Part shown: positions 4,885 through 12,943 of the stretch, piece by piece | Numbering within the stretch: the first letter of the stretch is position 1 | Layout of the letters: every line of letters begins with the position of its first letter | Assembly (NCBI GenBank): GCA_003648395.1 | Contig: QMPB01000070.1 | Coordinates: forward strand, 1-12,980 | Source of the DNA: Bacteroidota bacterium | Lineage (GTDB): Bacteria; Bacteroidota; Bacteroidia; Bacteroidales; UBA1556 | Length of the DNA: 12,980 nucleotides | Reading direction: 5' to 3' | Translations under genes and position numbers: made by a program | Notes under the pieces: generated by a model | What the model saw: only the letters and a program-made list of their open reading frames with translations | Told to the model about the DNA's origin: nothing | Databases searched by the model: none

Positions 4885-7758
4885 ATGATTAAGAATAATT
4901 TTACTAACCGCCATAATGGTATCCGCCCTGAGCAACATGCAGAAATGCTTGAAGCTATTGGTGTTGATTCATTAGACACACTTATAGAACAAACTATTCC
5001 CGCAAATATTAGACTAACAAGTGAGTTAGAATTAGAAGAAGGTATTTCTGAATTTGCGTTTATGAATAAGATTAAAGCAATCGCATCTAAAAACAAGATT
5101 TTTAGTTCATATATTGGTTTAGGGTATTACGAAACACTACTTCCTGCCGTAATTCAAAAGAACATTCTTGAGAATCCAGGATGGTATACTTCATACACAC
5201 CGTATCAAGCAGAAATTTCACAAGGAAGATTAGAGGCTTTACTAAATTATCAAACAGTAATAACTGACCTTACAGGATTTGAATTAGCAAACTCTTCTTT
5301 ATTAGATGAATCGCAAGCAGGAGCAGAGGCTATGCTTTTGGCATTACATTCTCGCTCGCGAAAGCAAGTAAAAGCAGGAGTAAACACTTTTTATGCTGAT
5401 AAAAATATTTTCCCTCAAACTCTTGAGTTACTAAAAACTCGTGCATTACCTTTAGGAATTGATTTAATAATTGCTGATTATACTAATTTCGAATTTACCG
5501 ACAAAGTATTTGGCTATATGCTTCAATACCCTAATGAAAAAGGAGGCGTTGAAGACTATAGAACTACTGTAGAAAAAGCTCACGAAATTGGAGCTTTGGT
5601 TACGGTAGCAGCAGATATTATGAGTTTAACACTACTAACTCCTCCAGCAGAATGGGGAGCAGACGTAGCCTTTGGTAGCACTCAACGTTTTGGAGTTCCA
5701 ATGGGATTTGGTGGCCCGCATGCAGCATATTTTGCAACTTCTGAAAAATATAAAAGAACAATTCCTGGAAGAATAATTGGAATATCAAAAGATGCTCAAG
5801 GCAAGCGTGCTTTACGTATGGCCTTACAAACTAGAGAACAACATATTAAGCGTGAGAAAGCAACATCAAATATTTGTACAGCTCAAGCTTTATTGGCAAC
5901 CATGGCAGGAATGTATGCTGTATATCATGGCCCAAAAGGTCTTAAAGAAATAGCTCAAGATATTCACGATATGGCAAATTATGTTGCTTTTGAATTGGAT
6001 CAATTGGGTTATAAGCAATTAAATGGAAGCTTCTTTGATACTCTATATATTCAAATTCCTGAGAATGTAGATATTTATGAAATTCAAGAACTTACAAAAG
6101 CTAATGAAATAAATTTTCGTTATTTTGACGAGAATCATATTGGAATAAGCATTGACGAAGCAAAAACAAATGATGACCTAAATAAGATTATTTGCATACT
6201 TGCCGAAGTAGCAGGAAAAGAATTTTCTAAAGAAGGAAAAACATATTCTACAAATGCAACTTCATTTGACAATATGTTTATACGTAGAACAGAGTATTTA
6301 CAACAATCGGTATTTAACACTTATCATTCTGAAACAGAAATGATGCGTTATATTAAACGATTAGAGATAAAAGATTTTGCATTAAACAGAGGAATGATTC
6401 CATTAGGATCGTGCACTATGAAACTTAATGCTGCAACAGAAATGATTCCTATTTCGTGGCCTGAGTTTGGCAATATTCACCCATTTGTTCCTCGTGAGCA
6501 AGCCTTAGGTTTTTTCGAAATGATTGATGATTTGCGCAAAGATTTATCTATTATAACTGGTTTTGATGATGTTTCTTTACAAGCAAACTCTGGTGCAGCT
6601 GGCGAATACACTGGCTTAAGTGTTATAATGGCATATCACAAAAGCAGAGGTGAAGGTCATAGAAATATCTGTTTAATTCCAGCTTCGGCTCATGGCACAA
6701 ACCCTGCCTCAGCAGTAATGGCTGGCATGGATATTATAGTAGTAAAGTCTACAGCTAATGGCGAGGTTGATTTAGAAGATCTAAAATTACAAGCTGAAAC
6801 TCATAGCAATAATCTTGGTGCTTTAATGATTACCTACCCATCTACTCATGGAGTATTTGAAGAAGCTATTATTGAAATAATTGATTTAATGCATAGCCAT
6901 GGAGCACAAGTATATATGGATGGTGCTAATATGAATGCTCAGGTAGGATATACAAATCCTGGATTTATGGGCGCTGATGTTTGTCACCTTAACCTACACA
7001 AAACTTTCGCAATACCACATGGTGGCGGTGGCCCTGGAGTTGGACCTATTGGTGTAGCAAAACACCTAACTCCATTCCTACCAACTCACCCTATTGTAAA
7101 AACTGGTGGCGAGCAAGCTATTGGAGCAGTATCTGGAGCACCATTTGGAAGCGCTTTGGTATTACCAATATCTTATGGGTATATTAAAATGATGGGCGTT
7201 GATGGTTTAAAGGAAGCTACTTCAATAGCTATTCTTAATGCTAACTATATGAAAGCTAAACTTTCTAAAGACTATAAAATTTTATACTCTGGAAAAAATG
7301 GTCATGTAGGCCATGAGCTAATTATTGATTGCAACGAATTTATGATGTCGGCAGGAATTCCTGTGGGAGATATTGCAAAGCGCCTTATGGATTATGGTTT
7401 TCATGCTCCAACAGTAGCATTCCCAGTACATGGTACACTGATGGTTGAACCTACTGAAAGTGAGCCTCTATACGAAATCAATAGATTTATTGAAGCAATG
7501 AGTCTTATTAGAGCTGAAATACGTGAAGTTGAAGAAAATAAAGCAGAAAAAGGTAATAATATTATCACTAACGCACCTCATACAATGGAAGTTGTAACTA
7601 TAGAAGAGTGGACACGCCCATACAGTAGAGAAGCTGCAGCTTTCCCAACTTACCATGTAAAAATTGATAAGTACTGGCCAATGGTTTCAAAAATTGACGA
7701 TGGCTATGGTGATAGAAACTTAAGTTGTAACTGTGAACCAATAGAAAGTTATATGTAA
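4885..7758 (+). CDS. gcvP: Glycine dehydrogenase (aminomethyl-transferring), glycine cleavage P-protein, fused P1/P2 form
   Basis: The P-protein is the PLP-dependent decarboxylase of the glycine cleavage system. It removes CO2 from glycine and loads the aminomethyl group onto the lipoyl arm of GcvH; GcvT and lipoamide dehydrogenase then complete the cycle, giving methylene-THF, NH3 and NADH. The 957 residues match the usual length of the single-chain form. The N-terminal half (about 1-450) has RHNGIRPEQ (9-17), SYIGLGYYETLLPAVI (75-90) and WYTSYTPYQAEISQGRLEAL (100-119). The C-terminal half has MIPLGSCTMKLNAATEMIP (504-522), SAHGTNPASA (601-610) and YMDGANMNAQVG (677-688). The catalytic block is HLNLHKTFAIPHGGGGPGVG (701-720), with Lys706 as the PLP lysine. 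The ending, with PTYHVKIDKYWPMVSKIDDG then YGDRNLSC, is also typical. No gcvT or gcvH is linked, so the gene stands alone here and its partners must be elsewhere. Sequence and motifs are intact. Confidence 0.97.
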   Translation: MIKNNFTNRHNGIRPEQHAEMLEAIGVDSLDTLIEQTIPANIRLTSELELEEGISEFAFMNKIKAIASKNKIFSSYIGLGYYETLLPAVIQKNILENPGWYTSYTPYQAEISQGRLEALLNYQTVITDLTGFELANSSLLDESQAGAEAMLLALHSRSRKQVKAGVNTFYADKNIFPQTLELLKTRALPLGIDLIIADYTNFEFTDKVFGYMLQYPNEKGGVEDYRTTVEKAHEIGALVTVAADIMSLTLLTPPAEWGADVAFGSTQRFGVPMGFGGPHAAYFATSEKYKRTIPGRIIGISKDAQGKRALRMALQTREQHIKREKATSNICTAQALLATMAGMYAVYHGPKGLKEIAQDIHDMANYVAFELDQLGYKQLNGSFFDTLYIQIPENVDIYEIQELTKANEINFRYFDENHIGISIDEAKTNDDLNKIICILAEVAGKEFSKEGKTYSTNATSFDNMFIRRTEYLQQSVFNTYHSETEMMRYIKRLEIKDFALNRGMIPLGSCTMKLNAATEMIPISWPEFGNIHPFVPREQALGFFEMIDDLRKDLSIITGFDDVSLQANSGAAGEYTGLSVIMAYHKSRGEGHRNICLIPASAHGTNPASAVMAGMDIIVVKSTANGEVDLEDLKLQAETHSNNLGALMITYPSTHGVFEEAIIEIIDLMHSHGAQVYMDGANMNAQVGYTNPGFMGADVCHLNLHKTFAIPHGGGGPGVGPIGVAKHLTPFLPTHPIVKTGGEQAIGAVSGAPFGSALVLPISYGYIKMMGVDGLKEATSIAILNANYMKAKLSKDYKILYSGKNGHVGHELIIDCNEFMMSAGIPVGDIAKRLMDYGFHAPTVAFPVHGTLMVEPTESEPLYEINRFIEAMSLIRAEIREVEENKAEKGNNIITNAPHTMEVVTIEEWTRPYSREAAAFPTYHVKIDKYWPMVSKIDDGYGDRNLSCNCEPIESYM

Positions 7759-7933
7759 AGACTATTGCAACTGTCTTATGTAGTAAAAATAGTTTAATAG
7801 GATTTGAACACTTTATTCATTTACAGATATTAAGTAAAGAGACTAATTTACAAACAGTTATAATTAGTATTTTAATGAAAAGTCATAGATAAAGTACTTC
7901 TCTATTAACAACTACTCATTAAATTTTTTTTAC

Positions 7934-7941
7934 TACATTTG
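7934..7941 (+). promoter_or_regulatory. -7 box of the promoter for the T9SS cargo gene
   Basis: TACATTTG matches TAnnTTTG exactly, 74 bp before the ATG at 8016, giving a leader of about 68 nt. No good -33 TTTG is visible. The rest of the 257-bp gap after gcvP (7759-8015) shows no gene and no clear terminator. Confidence 0.55.
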
Positions 7942-8015
7942 CGGCTGTAAAACACACATTAATATATTTACAATAATTATTGAAAATTAGAATTTTAAAC
8001 AATTAAATTTATTTT

Positions 8016-9350
8016 ATGAAAAACATTTACTTAACATTAGTTCTTGCAATGAGTATTACTTTTGCAAGTGCTCAAAGCTCAAGTTTTAATGGCGTTTTAA
8101 AAGCACCAAAGCAACTTGACACTGAAACTTTCTATGGAAGTCCTATTTCTAAGAAAGCATCTATTAATACTACAAAAGGTAGTGCAATGGGTTGGTTTAA
8201 TCATGCCGCTGGTATTGCTGATTTGAATGCTATTACATTAGATGATATGGATTATAGTTCATTTTATATATTTAAAGATACATCAGTAAACATTTTGTAT
8301 AGTGATGGGTCTCTAGAGCCTGTATGGTGGCTTGCTGCTGCAAACGTTACTGATCCAACTAATGAGATGTTCGATTATATGAATGAAGGAACTGATGATG
8401 AATTTAATGAGTATACTACTTTTACTTTTGACTCTATAGCTTTTACTTGTATATATTCTAGAGTTAGTGCAGCTTCTGTAGTTGATACACTAATTATTCA
8501 AATTCAAAAGAATACTGCAACTTTCCAAGACATTCCTTATGGAAGTCAAACAATTACAGCTTTACCTTGGATTTACCATGATGTAAACAAATGGTATGCT
8601 ACAGCTGCTGGTTCAGCAAATGCAAATGTTGTTACAACAATTAAGTATCCTCTTGATGATTCAATGGGTAGCCGCGATACAGTAGTTAATGGTGAAACAA
8701 TGTATTTCTATACAAGCTTCCAACTTCCAACAGATATTACTGATAGCTGGAATGCTAATGAGCTTCCTAAAGTAACAATGACTTTCGCTTCTGGTTCTAC
8801 ATATACTGAATTTGTAGATACTTTATTTGGTGCAGTTAACCCTATATTGAATGGTTTTAGAATTTTAACTTATAAGTTAGACCCTCTAAATGCTCAAATG
8901 TATTACGGTGAGAATAGTTGTTCTTTCTTCTTCTCTCGTCAGTTTGCTAATGTAACAAGTGCAAGTACAGGCCAAATGCCTTTCTACTTATATATGTCAA
9001 GTGGTACAAATGATGATTTCCCATATGAGTACTTTGATTTCTACTTTCATTATACAACTAATAATGTATCAATCGATAATGCTACAAACAATGAGTTAAC
9101 AGTTTCTCAAAACCGTCCAAACCCATTTAATGGTACTACAACTATTGAGTATAACCTAGACAAAGCATCTAACGTTAGCGTTATTGTTTATAATGTAGCT
9201 GGTGCTCAAGTTATAGCAATAAATCAAGGAACAATGTCTGCTGGCGCTCACGCTATTAGCATTGATGGTTCTGACTTACAAGCTGGTGTATATTATTATA
9301 CTCTTACAGCTGATAACAACAGTGTAACTAAGAAAATGATTGTTTACTAA
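8016..9350 (+). CDS. T9SS-secreted protein of unknown function with C-terminal type A sorting domain
   Basis: This 444-residue protein is built for export. It has a Sec signal peptide, MKNIYLTLVLAMSITFASAQ, with cleavage probably after Ala-Gln near residue 20. At the C-terminus (about 358-444) is a type IX sorting domain: LTVSQNRPNPFNGTTTIEY with the PNPFN motif, VSVIVYNVAGAQV, an SDLQAGVYYYTLTAD strand block and a KKMIVY end. It should cross the outer membrane by T9SS and be released or anchored at the cell surface. The middle (about 21-357) is rich in Asp, Asn, Ser, Thr and aromatics, as in beta-rich extracellular proteins. I recognise no enzyme motif or named domain there, so the function is unknown. 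Short stretches such as SLEPVWWLAAANVTDPT (98-114) and ITALPWIYHDVNKWYATAAG (179-198) could help a profile search. It has its own promoter and a strong terminator, so it is monocistronic. Confidence 0.9.
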   Translation: MKNIYLTLVLAMSITFASAQSSSFNGVLKAPKQLDTETFYGSPISKKASINTTKGSAMGWFNHAAGIADLNAITLDDMDYSSFYIFKDTSVNILYSDGSLEPVWWLAAANVTDPTNEMFDYMNEGTDDEFNEYTTFTFDSIAFTCIYSRVSAASVVDTLIIQIQKNTATFQDIPYGSQTITALPWIYHDVNKWYATAAGSANANVVTTIKYPLDDSMGSRDTVVNGETMYFYTSFQLPTDITDSWNANELPKVTMTFASGSTYTEFVDTLFGAVNPILNGFRILTYKLDPLNAQMYYGENSCSFFFSRQFANVTSASTGQMPFYLYMSSGTNDDFPYEYFDFYFHYTTNNVSIDNATNNELTVSQNRPNPFNGTTTIEYNLDKASNVSVIVYNVAGAQVIAINQGTMSAGAHAISIDGSDLQAGVYYYTLTADNNSVTKKMIVY

Positions 9351-9374
9351 ACAATCATTCTTTAAGATAATACT

Positions 9375-9408
9375 AAAGCCCATTGAAGAAATTCAATGGG
9401 CTTTTTTT
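9375..9408 (+). terminator. Strong terminator after the T9SS cargo gene
   Basis: AAAGCCCATTGAA (9375-9387) pairs perfectly with TTCAATGGGCTTT (9392-9404) around a GAAA tetraloop. A T tract runs to 9408. It lies 24 bp after the stop codon. Confidence 0.92.
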
Positions 9409-9439
9409 GTATCCTTCTACAAGTAATTCATTACTTTTG
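9406..9439 (+). promoter_or_regulatory. Candidate promoter of the flippase-family membrane protein gene
   Basis: TACTTTTG at 9432-9439 matches TAnnTTTG exactly. TTTG at 9406-9409 lies 22 bp upstream, slightly longer than the preferred spacing. That -33 candidate overlaps the T tract of the preceding terminator, so the two signals would be packed together. The ATG follows 42 bp after the -7 box. Confidence 0.5.
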
Positions 9440-9481
9440 TATAATATAAAAGATGTAGTTTTTTAAATATCAATAACTCAA

Positions 9482-10531
9482 ATGGTCGCCAAACCAAAGC
9501 AAATATTAGATGCTTTTTCTAGTTGGAAGATAATCCTAGCAGTGATACTAGGAATATCTGTAAGTGCCTACCTTATTATTGGAGATTTTTCGCAACAAAG
9601 TTACGAAGGTATTCAATGGGGCTTTACGGCAATTATGTTTCTATTGCTTGCAATTATACTAGAGGCTATACGCGATATTGCCTATATGTACCGTATTCGA
9701 CTAATGACCGATGGCGCTATTAATTGGAAAAAGAGCTTTCAAGTAATAATGCTTTGGGAATTTGCATCTGCCCTTACGCCATCGGTTGTTGGCGGCTCGG
9801 CAGTAGCACTTTTCATAGTGAACAAAGAGATAAAAAATGTAGGGAAATCCACTGCAATAGTAATGATAACAGCATTATTAGATGAGCTTTTCTATATCAT
9901 AATGGTTCCAATAGTTTTTTTATTTATAGGGTCTTCCGAACTGTTTATTAATACCGAATTCAAACTCTTTAACTTTGGAACATTTCCCACCAAAACAATA
10001 TTCTTTATTGGCTATGGATTTATACTCCTACTTACTACAATAATAACTTTTGCCGTATTCTTTCATCCAAAATTTTTCAAAAACATCCTACACACAGTAT
10101 TCTCATTACCAATATTGAGGCGATGGATAGAATCTATTGACAAGGTCGGTGATGATATAATAATTACTTCCAAAGAAATGAAGCACAAAAGTATTAGCTT
10201 TTGGGCAAAAGCATTTGGGGCAACTCTAATATCATGGATGGCACGTTTTGCTGTAATTAATGCTCTTATCCTTGTTTTAATTGGACATGGCGATCAAATA
10301 CTAATATTTGCAAGACAACTTATAATGTGGGTGATATTACTAATAAGCCCGACCCCAGGCGGCAGTGGCGTTGCAGAATTTATGCTGCCAAAATTCTTAA
10401 GCGAGTTTATGAACCCATATTCCAATGAAATTGCACTTGGCTGGAGATTACTCAGTTATTACTCTTACTTACTAATTGGCAGTATTGTATTACCAGTATG
10501 GTTAAGGAGGATTTATAAAAAGCAGAAGTAA
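9482..10531 (+). CDS. Lysylphosphatidylglycerol synthase transmembrane-domain family protein (UPF0104 / AglD-like, possible lipid flippase)
   Basis: This 349-residue integral inner-membrane protein has about seven or eight hydrophobic segments: near 17-33, 46-62, 85-112, 124-149, 172-193, 244-267, 277-290 and 323-341. Two family signatures are visible: LTPSVVGGSAVALFIVNK (98-115) and ISPTPGGSGVAEFML (288-302), the SPTPGG-G-E motif of the LPG_synthase_TM family. In MprF this domain moves lysyl-phosphatidylglycerol across the membrane. AglD-like members act in glycolipid or polyprenyl-linked sugar pathways. This protein has only the membrane domain and no aminoacyl-transferase domain, so it cannot be called MprF. 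A lipid or lipid-linked substrate transporter is the best inference. The ATG at 9482 follows its own promoter, and it ends at a terminator before convergent ABC permease genes. No neighbour names the substrate. Confidence 0.85.
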   Translation: MVAKPKQILDAFSSWKIILAVILGISVSAYLIIGDFSQQSYEGIQWGFTAIMFLLLAIILEAIRDIAYMYRIRLMTDGAINWKKSFQVIMLWEFASALTPSVVGGSAVALFIVNKEIKNVGKSTAIVMITALLDELFYIIMVPIVFLFIGSSELFINTEFKLFNFGTFPTKTIFFIGYGFILLLTTIITFAVFFHPKFFKNILHTVFSLPILRRWIESIDKVGDDIIITSKEMKHKSISFWAKAFGATLISWMARFAVINALILVLIGHGDQILIFARQLIMWVILLISPTPGGSGVAEFMLPKFLSEFMNPYSNEIALGWRLLSYYSYLLIGSIVLPVWLRRIYKKQK

Positions 10532-10540
10532 ATTAATTTC

Positions 10541-10575
10541 ACCACATTAGGTAAATGATTTATTATGTGGTTTTT
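10541..10575 (+). terminator. Terminator after the flippase-family gene, overlapping the convergent permease CDS
   Basis: ACCACAT (10541-10547) pairs with ATGTGGT (10565-10571), and a T tract follows at 10571-10575. One further A-T pair is possible past a mismatch. The 3' arm lies inside the last codons of the convergent permease gene. The opposite strand has no T tract at the matching place, so it serves the plus-strand gene. Confidence 0.6.
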
Positions 10576-11672
10576 CTATAATTAAGCATTGCAAGGATAT
10601 TTATTACAACTGCCGAGCTACTTATTACTATAAAGTGGAAAGAGATACTAGAAAACGTGCTGCCTTTTAGCATTACAAGCCTTATAACTTCAGTATAATA
10701 CATTATTGGATTAAAAAGAGTAATCTTTTGAGCCCATATTGGCATACTTTCTACTGGAGTAAATAAGCCCGACATAAGTATAAATATTACCGAAAAAAAC
10801 CATGATAAAAACAATGCTTGTTGTTGAGTATCAGTTATTGTGGAGATTAACATTCCCATTCCCAGAATAAGAACTAAATACACTGTTGTAAATAAATACA
10901 TAAGCAAAACACTACCTACAAAAGGAACTTTAAACCATAATAATGCAACGCCAATTCCTATAGTAAACTCTATTAAACCTATAATTAAAAATGGTAATAA
11001 TTTCCCTATTATAAATTGGTATTTCTTAATAGGAGTAACATTTAGCTGCTCTATAGTTCCAATTTCCTTCTCACGGACAATATTCATTCCTGATAAGAAA
11101 AGAGCAATCATAGTTACCAAAAGCACAAGAATACCTGGCACCATAAAGTATTTATAGTTTAGCATTGGGTTAAACCAGTCTCTTTTAACAATTTCAATCC
11201 CAGCTTTGGTATTGACCATGCCCTTTTGAGCAGCATACTCCTTCATATAATCAGAAATAATATTTTGCAAATAGTTAATACTAATTCCTGCTTTAGTACC
11301 ATTTATTGCATCTGCTGTAATTGAAACTATTGTGTGAGAATTAGTATTCATATCTTTAGAAAAATTTTGTGGAATACTTAAAATCACATCCACATTATTG
11401 GATTGCATAGCTTCAATTCCATCAAAATCGGAATACGAAACCTGAGTTAACACAAAGTTATCAGATGCATCAATTTTATTAATTAATCCTTGAGAGATAG
11501 TAGATTTATCCTGATCCTGAATAAATATATTTATATTCTTTACCGTAAAATCTGCTGTATATGCTAATACTGCAAGTTGAACAATAGGCATTACAAATAA
11601 GATAGGTTTCATCATTTTGTTCCTAAAAATCTGCCTGAATTCTTTACGTACTATTACTAATATTTTATTCAT
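10563..11672 (-). CDS. ABC-2 type transporter permease (YbhR/YbhS-like), second of two
   Basis: This 369-residue inner-membrane subunit belongs to an ABC exporter. It has the layout of the YhhJ/YbhS family: a cytoplasmic start with VRKEFRQIFRNK (8-19), a first membrane helix (about 22-40), a large extracytoplasmic domain (about 41-170) and five C-terminal helices (about 178-197, 222-245, 253-278, 286-304, 344-364). Between helices lies the coupling motif IVREKEIGTIEQLNVTPIKK (198-217). TDTQQQALFLSWFF and SGLFTPVESMP (301-311) fit the family. Residues 99-107, SIPQNFSKD, are shared with the neighbouring permease. The two proteins are clear paralogs and probably form a heterodimer. It is downstream in the pair, 170 bp after the first, with no TAnnTTTG box between. 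The ATPase and HlyD-type fusion protein are not in the window. The substrate is unknown; related systems export drugs or other amphiphiles. Confidence 0.9.
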   Translation of the reverse strand: MNKILVIVRKEFRQIFRNKMMKPILFVMPIVQLAVLAYTADFTVKNINIFIQDQDKSTISQGLINKIDASDNFVLTQVSYSDFDGIEAMQSNNVDVILSIPQNFSKDMNTNSHTIVSITADAINGTKAGISINYLQNIISDYMKEYAAQKGMVNTKAGIEIVKRDWFNPMLNYKYFMVPGILVLLVTMIALFLSGMNIVREKEIGTIEQLNVTPIKKYQFIIGKLLPFLIIGLIEFTIGIGVALLWFKVPFVGSVLLMYLFTTVYLVLILGMGMLISTITDTQQQALFLSWFFSVIFILMSGLFTPVESMPIWAQKITLFNPIMYYTEVIRLVMLKGSTFSSISFHFIVISSSAVVINILAMLNYRKTT

Positions 11673-11696
11673 ATTTTAAATCTTATGATCGGTTTA

Positions 11697-11757
11697 TAGT
11701 CGGCAGTCTTCAGTCGGCAGTTGGCAGTCTCTTGGTATCGGTCTTCAGTTGGTAGTA
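11697..11757. repeat. Degenerate GGCAGT/CTTCAGT repeat tract between the two permease genes
   Basis: A GC-richer stretch made of variants of (T/C)GGCAGT and CTTCAGT interrupts otherwise AT-rich DNA. TCGGCAGT occurs at 11700-11707 and 11714-11721, and TTGGCAGT at 11721-11728. TCGGTCTTCAGTTGGTAGT closes the tract (about 11738-11756). Units are short, imperfect and irregular. It looks like an expanded simple-sequence intergenic element. A second small direct repeat, CTTAAATC (11803-11810 and 11817-11824), lies between it and the upstream permease gene. Confidence 0.6.
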
Positions 11758-11842
11758 CATTTTTTGATACTCAATATATAGTTCTCTATTAAACGAAAAC
11801 CTCTTAAATCGTTAATCTTAAATCTACTCACTCCTCCATACC

Positions 11843-12943
11843 CTACTCTAATCTTACCTTAAATTTCTTAATTGTCAATACTAATAAGAAAATTGCAATC
11901 CCTATTAATATTAATGTTTCTTTCCAAATATAAGTAATTCCTACACCTTTGAGCATAACCGATTTTATAATAATAATAAACCATTTTGCTGGAATAATAT
12001 CACTAGTATATTGCAGAATCTTTGGCATACTTGATATGGGAAATATAAAACCCGATAGTAGAATTGTTGGTAGCATTAAGCCCATTAAAGACAGTAGCAT
12101 AGCTGTTTGCTGAGAATTGGAAACAGTAGATATTAATAATCCTAGAATTAGTGATGCTAGTACAAAAATAAATATTTCGGTGAATAGCACTAAATAACTA
12201 CCAAGCATAGGCATATCAAATACAAATAATCCTAAGAGCAAAATTGTCATTGCATTTATAAGAGAAAGCACTAGATAAGGAACTATTTTTCCAAGGATAA
12301 TTATACTTGGTTTTAAAGGTGAAACAAGTAGGATTTCCATTGTTCCCAACTCTTTTTCACGAGCAACAGTAATCGAAGTCATCATTGCTGATACAAGCAT
12401 TAATATAATAGTCATAACCCCTGGCACAAACATATAAACACTCTTATTCAAAGGGTTATACTTCATTCGGGTATTTATTTCCAGATTAGTACTTAATGTA
12501 TATCCTTCTTCCATCTCAAATTGTTTAAAAACTGCAGAAAGATAGCTCGTAATAATATTTGATGTATTGGGATCAGTAGCATCTGTAATTATCTGAATTT
12601 GTGCATAATTAGTATTTGTTAAATCCTTGCTAAAATTCTGTGGAATTACAACAGCGAGCTTCACTTTACCATCCTGAAAAATTCTTTCAATATCATTAAT
12701 ATTCTTAGTGTTTTCTTGAACAGAAAAATAACCAGAAGCTTTAATTTTATTAATAAGTTTTGTAGAATATACATCATTAGCCAAATCTACAACTTGGATT
12801 TTAGCATTATTTATTTCTGTAGTAATTGCAAACCCAAATAATACTACCAATACTATTGGCATTCCAAATAATATAATTAGAGTACGTTTATCCCTAAAAA
12901 TATGCTTAAACTCCTTACTTACAAATGCTAAAAATGTTTTCAT
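11843..12943 (-). CDS. ABC-2 type transporter permease (YbhS/YbhR-like), first of two
   Basis: This 366-residue inner-membrane protein has the same fold order as its downstream paralog: VSKEFKHIFRDKR (8-20), a first helix (about 21-41), an extracytoplasmic domain (about 42-168) and five C-terminal helices (about 172-193, 214-240, 246-274, 280-300, 342-357). The coupling motif VAREKELGTMEILLVSPLK (193-211) is a very good family match. VIPQNFSKD (99-107) and the region near KLINKIKASGYFSV (62-75) align with the other permease. As in YbhS/YbhR systems, it probably pairs with the second permease and an ATPase to drive export with a periplasmic adaptor. Those partners would normally lie just upstream, past the right edge. 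Only 37 bp upstream are visible. They hold stop codons in all three minus-strand frames and no promoter box, which fits a gene ending just outside the window. Confidence 0.92.
   Translation of the reverse strand: MKTFLAFVSKEFKHIFRDKRTLIILFGMPIVLVVLFGFAITTEINNAKIQVVDLANDVYSTKLINKIKASGYFSVQENTKNINDIERIFQDGKVKLAVVIPQNFSKDLTNTNYAQIQIITDATDPNTSNIITSYLSAVFKQFEMEEGYTLSTNLEINTRMKYNPLNKSVYMFVPGVMTIILMLVSAMMTSITVAREKELGTMEILLVSPLKPSIIILGKIVPYLVLSLINAMTILLLGLFVFDMPMLGSYLVLFTEIFIFVLASLILGLLISTVSNSQQTAMLLSLMGLMLPTILLSGFIFPISSMPKILQYTSDIIPAKWFIIIIKSVMLKGVGITYIWKETLILIGIAIFLLVLTIKKFKVRLE

Noticed and set aside
7759..8015. Small gene or RNA between gcvP and the T9SS cargo gene
   Set aside because: Apart from the -7 box at 7934-7941 I see no coding frame with a plausible product, no tRNA-like fold and no strong hairpin. 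The AACTGT/ACAGTT pair there is too far apart to be convincing.
9523..9723. Second plus-strand frame of 66 codons at the start of the flippase-family gene
   Set aside because: It overlaps the well-supported membrane protein in another frame, and its translation is unlike a real protein.
10840..11157. Plus-strand open frame of 105 codons inside the second permease gene
   Set aside because: It is antisense to a well-supported membrane protein gene, has no promoter box and no recognisable product.
11697..11757. Possible CRISPR array
   Set aside because: The repeats are 6-8 bp, imperfect and irregularly spaced, with no unique spacers of regular size and no cas gene nearby.
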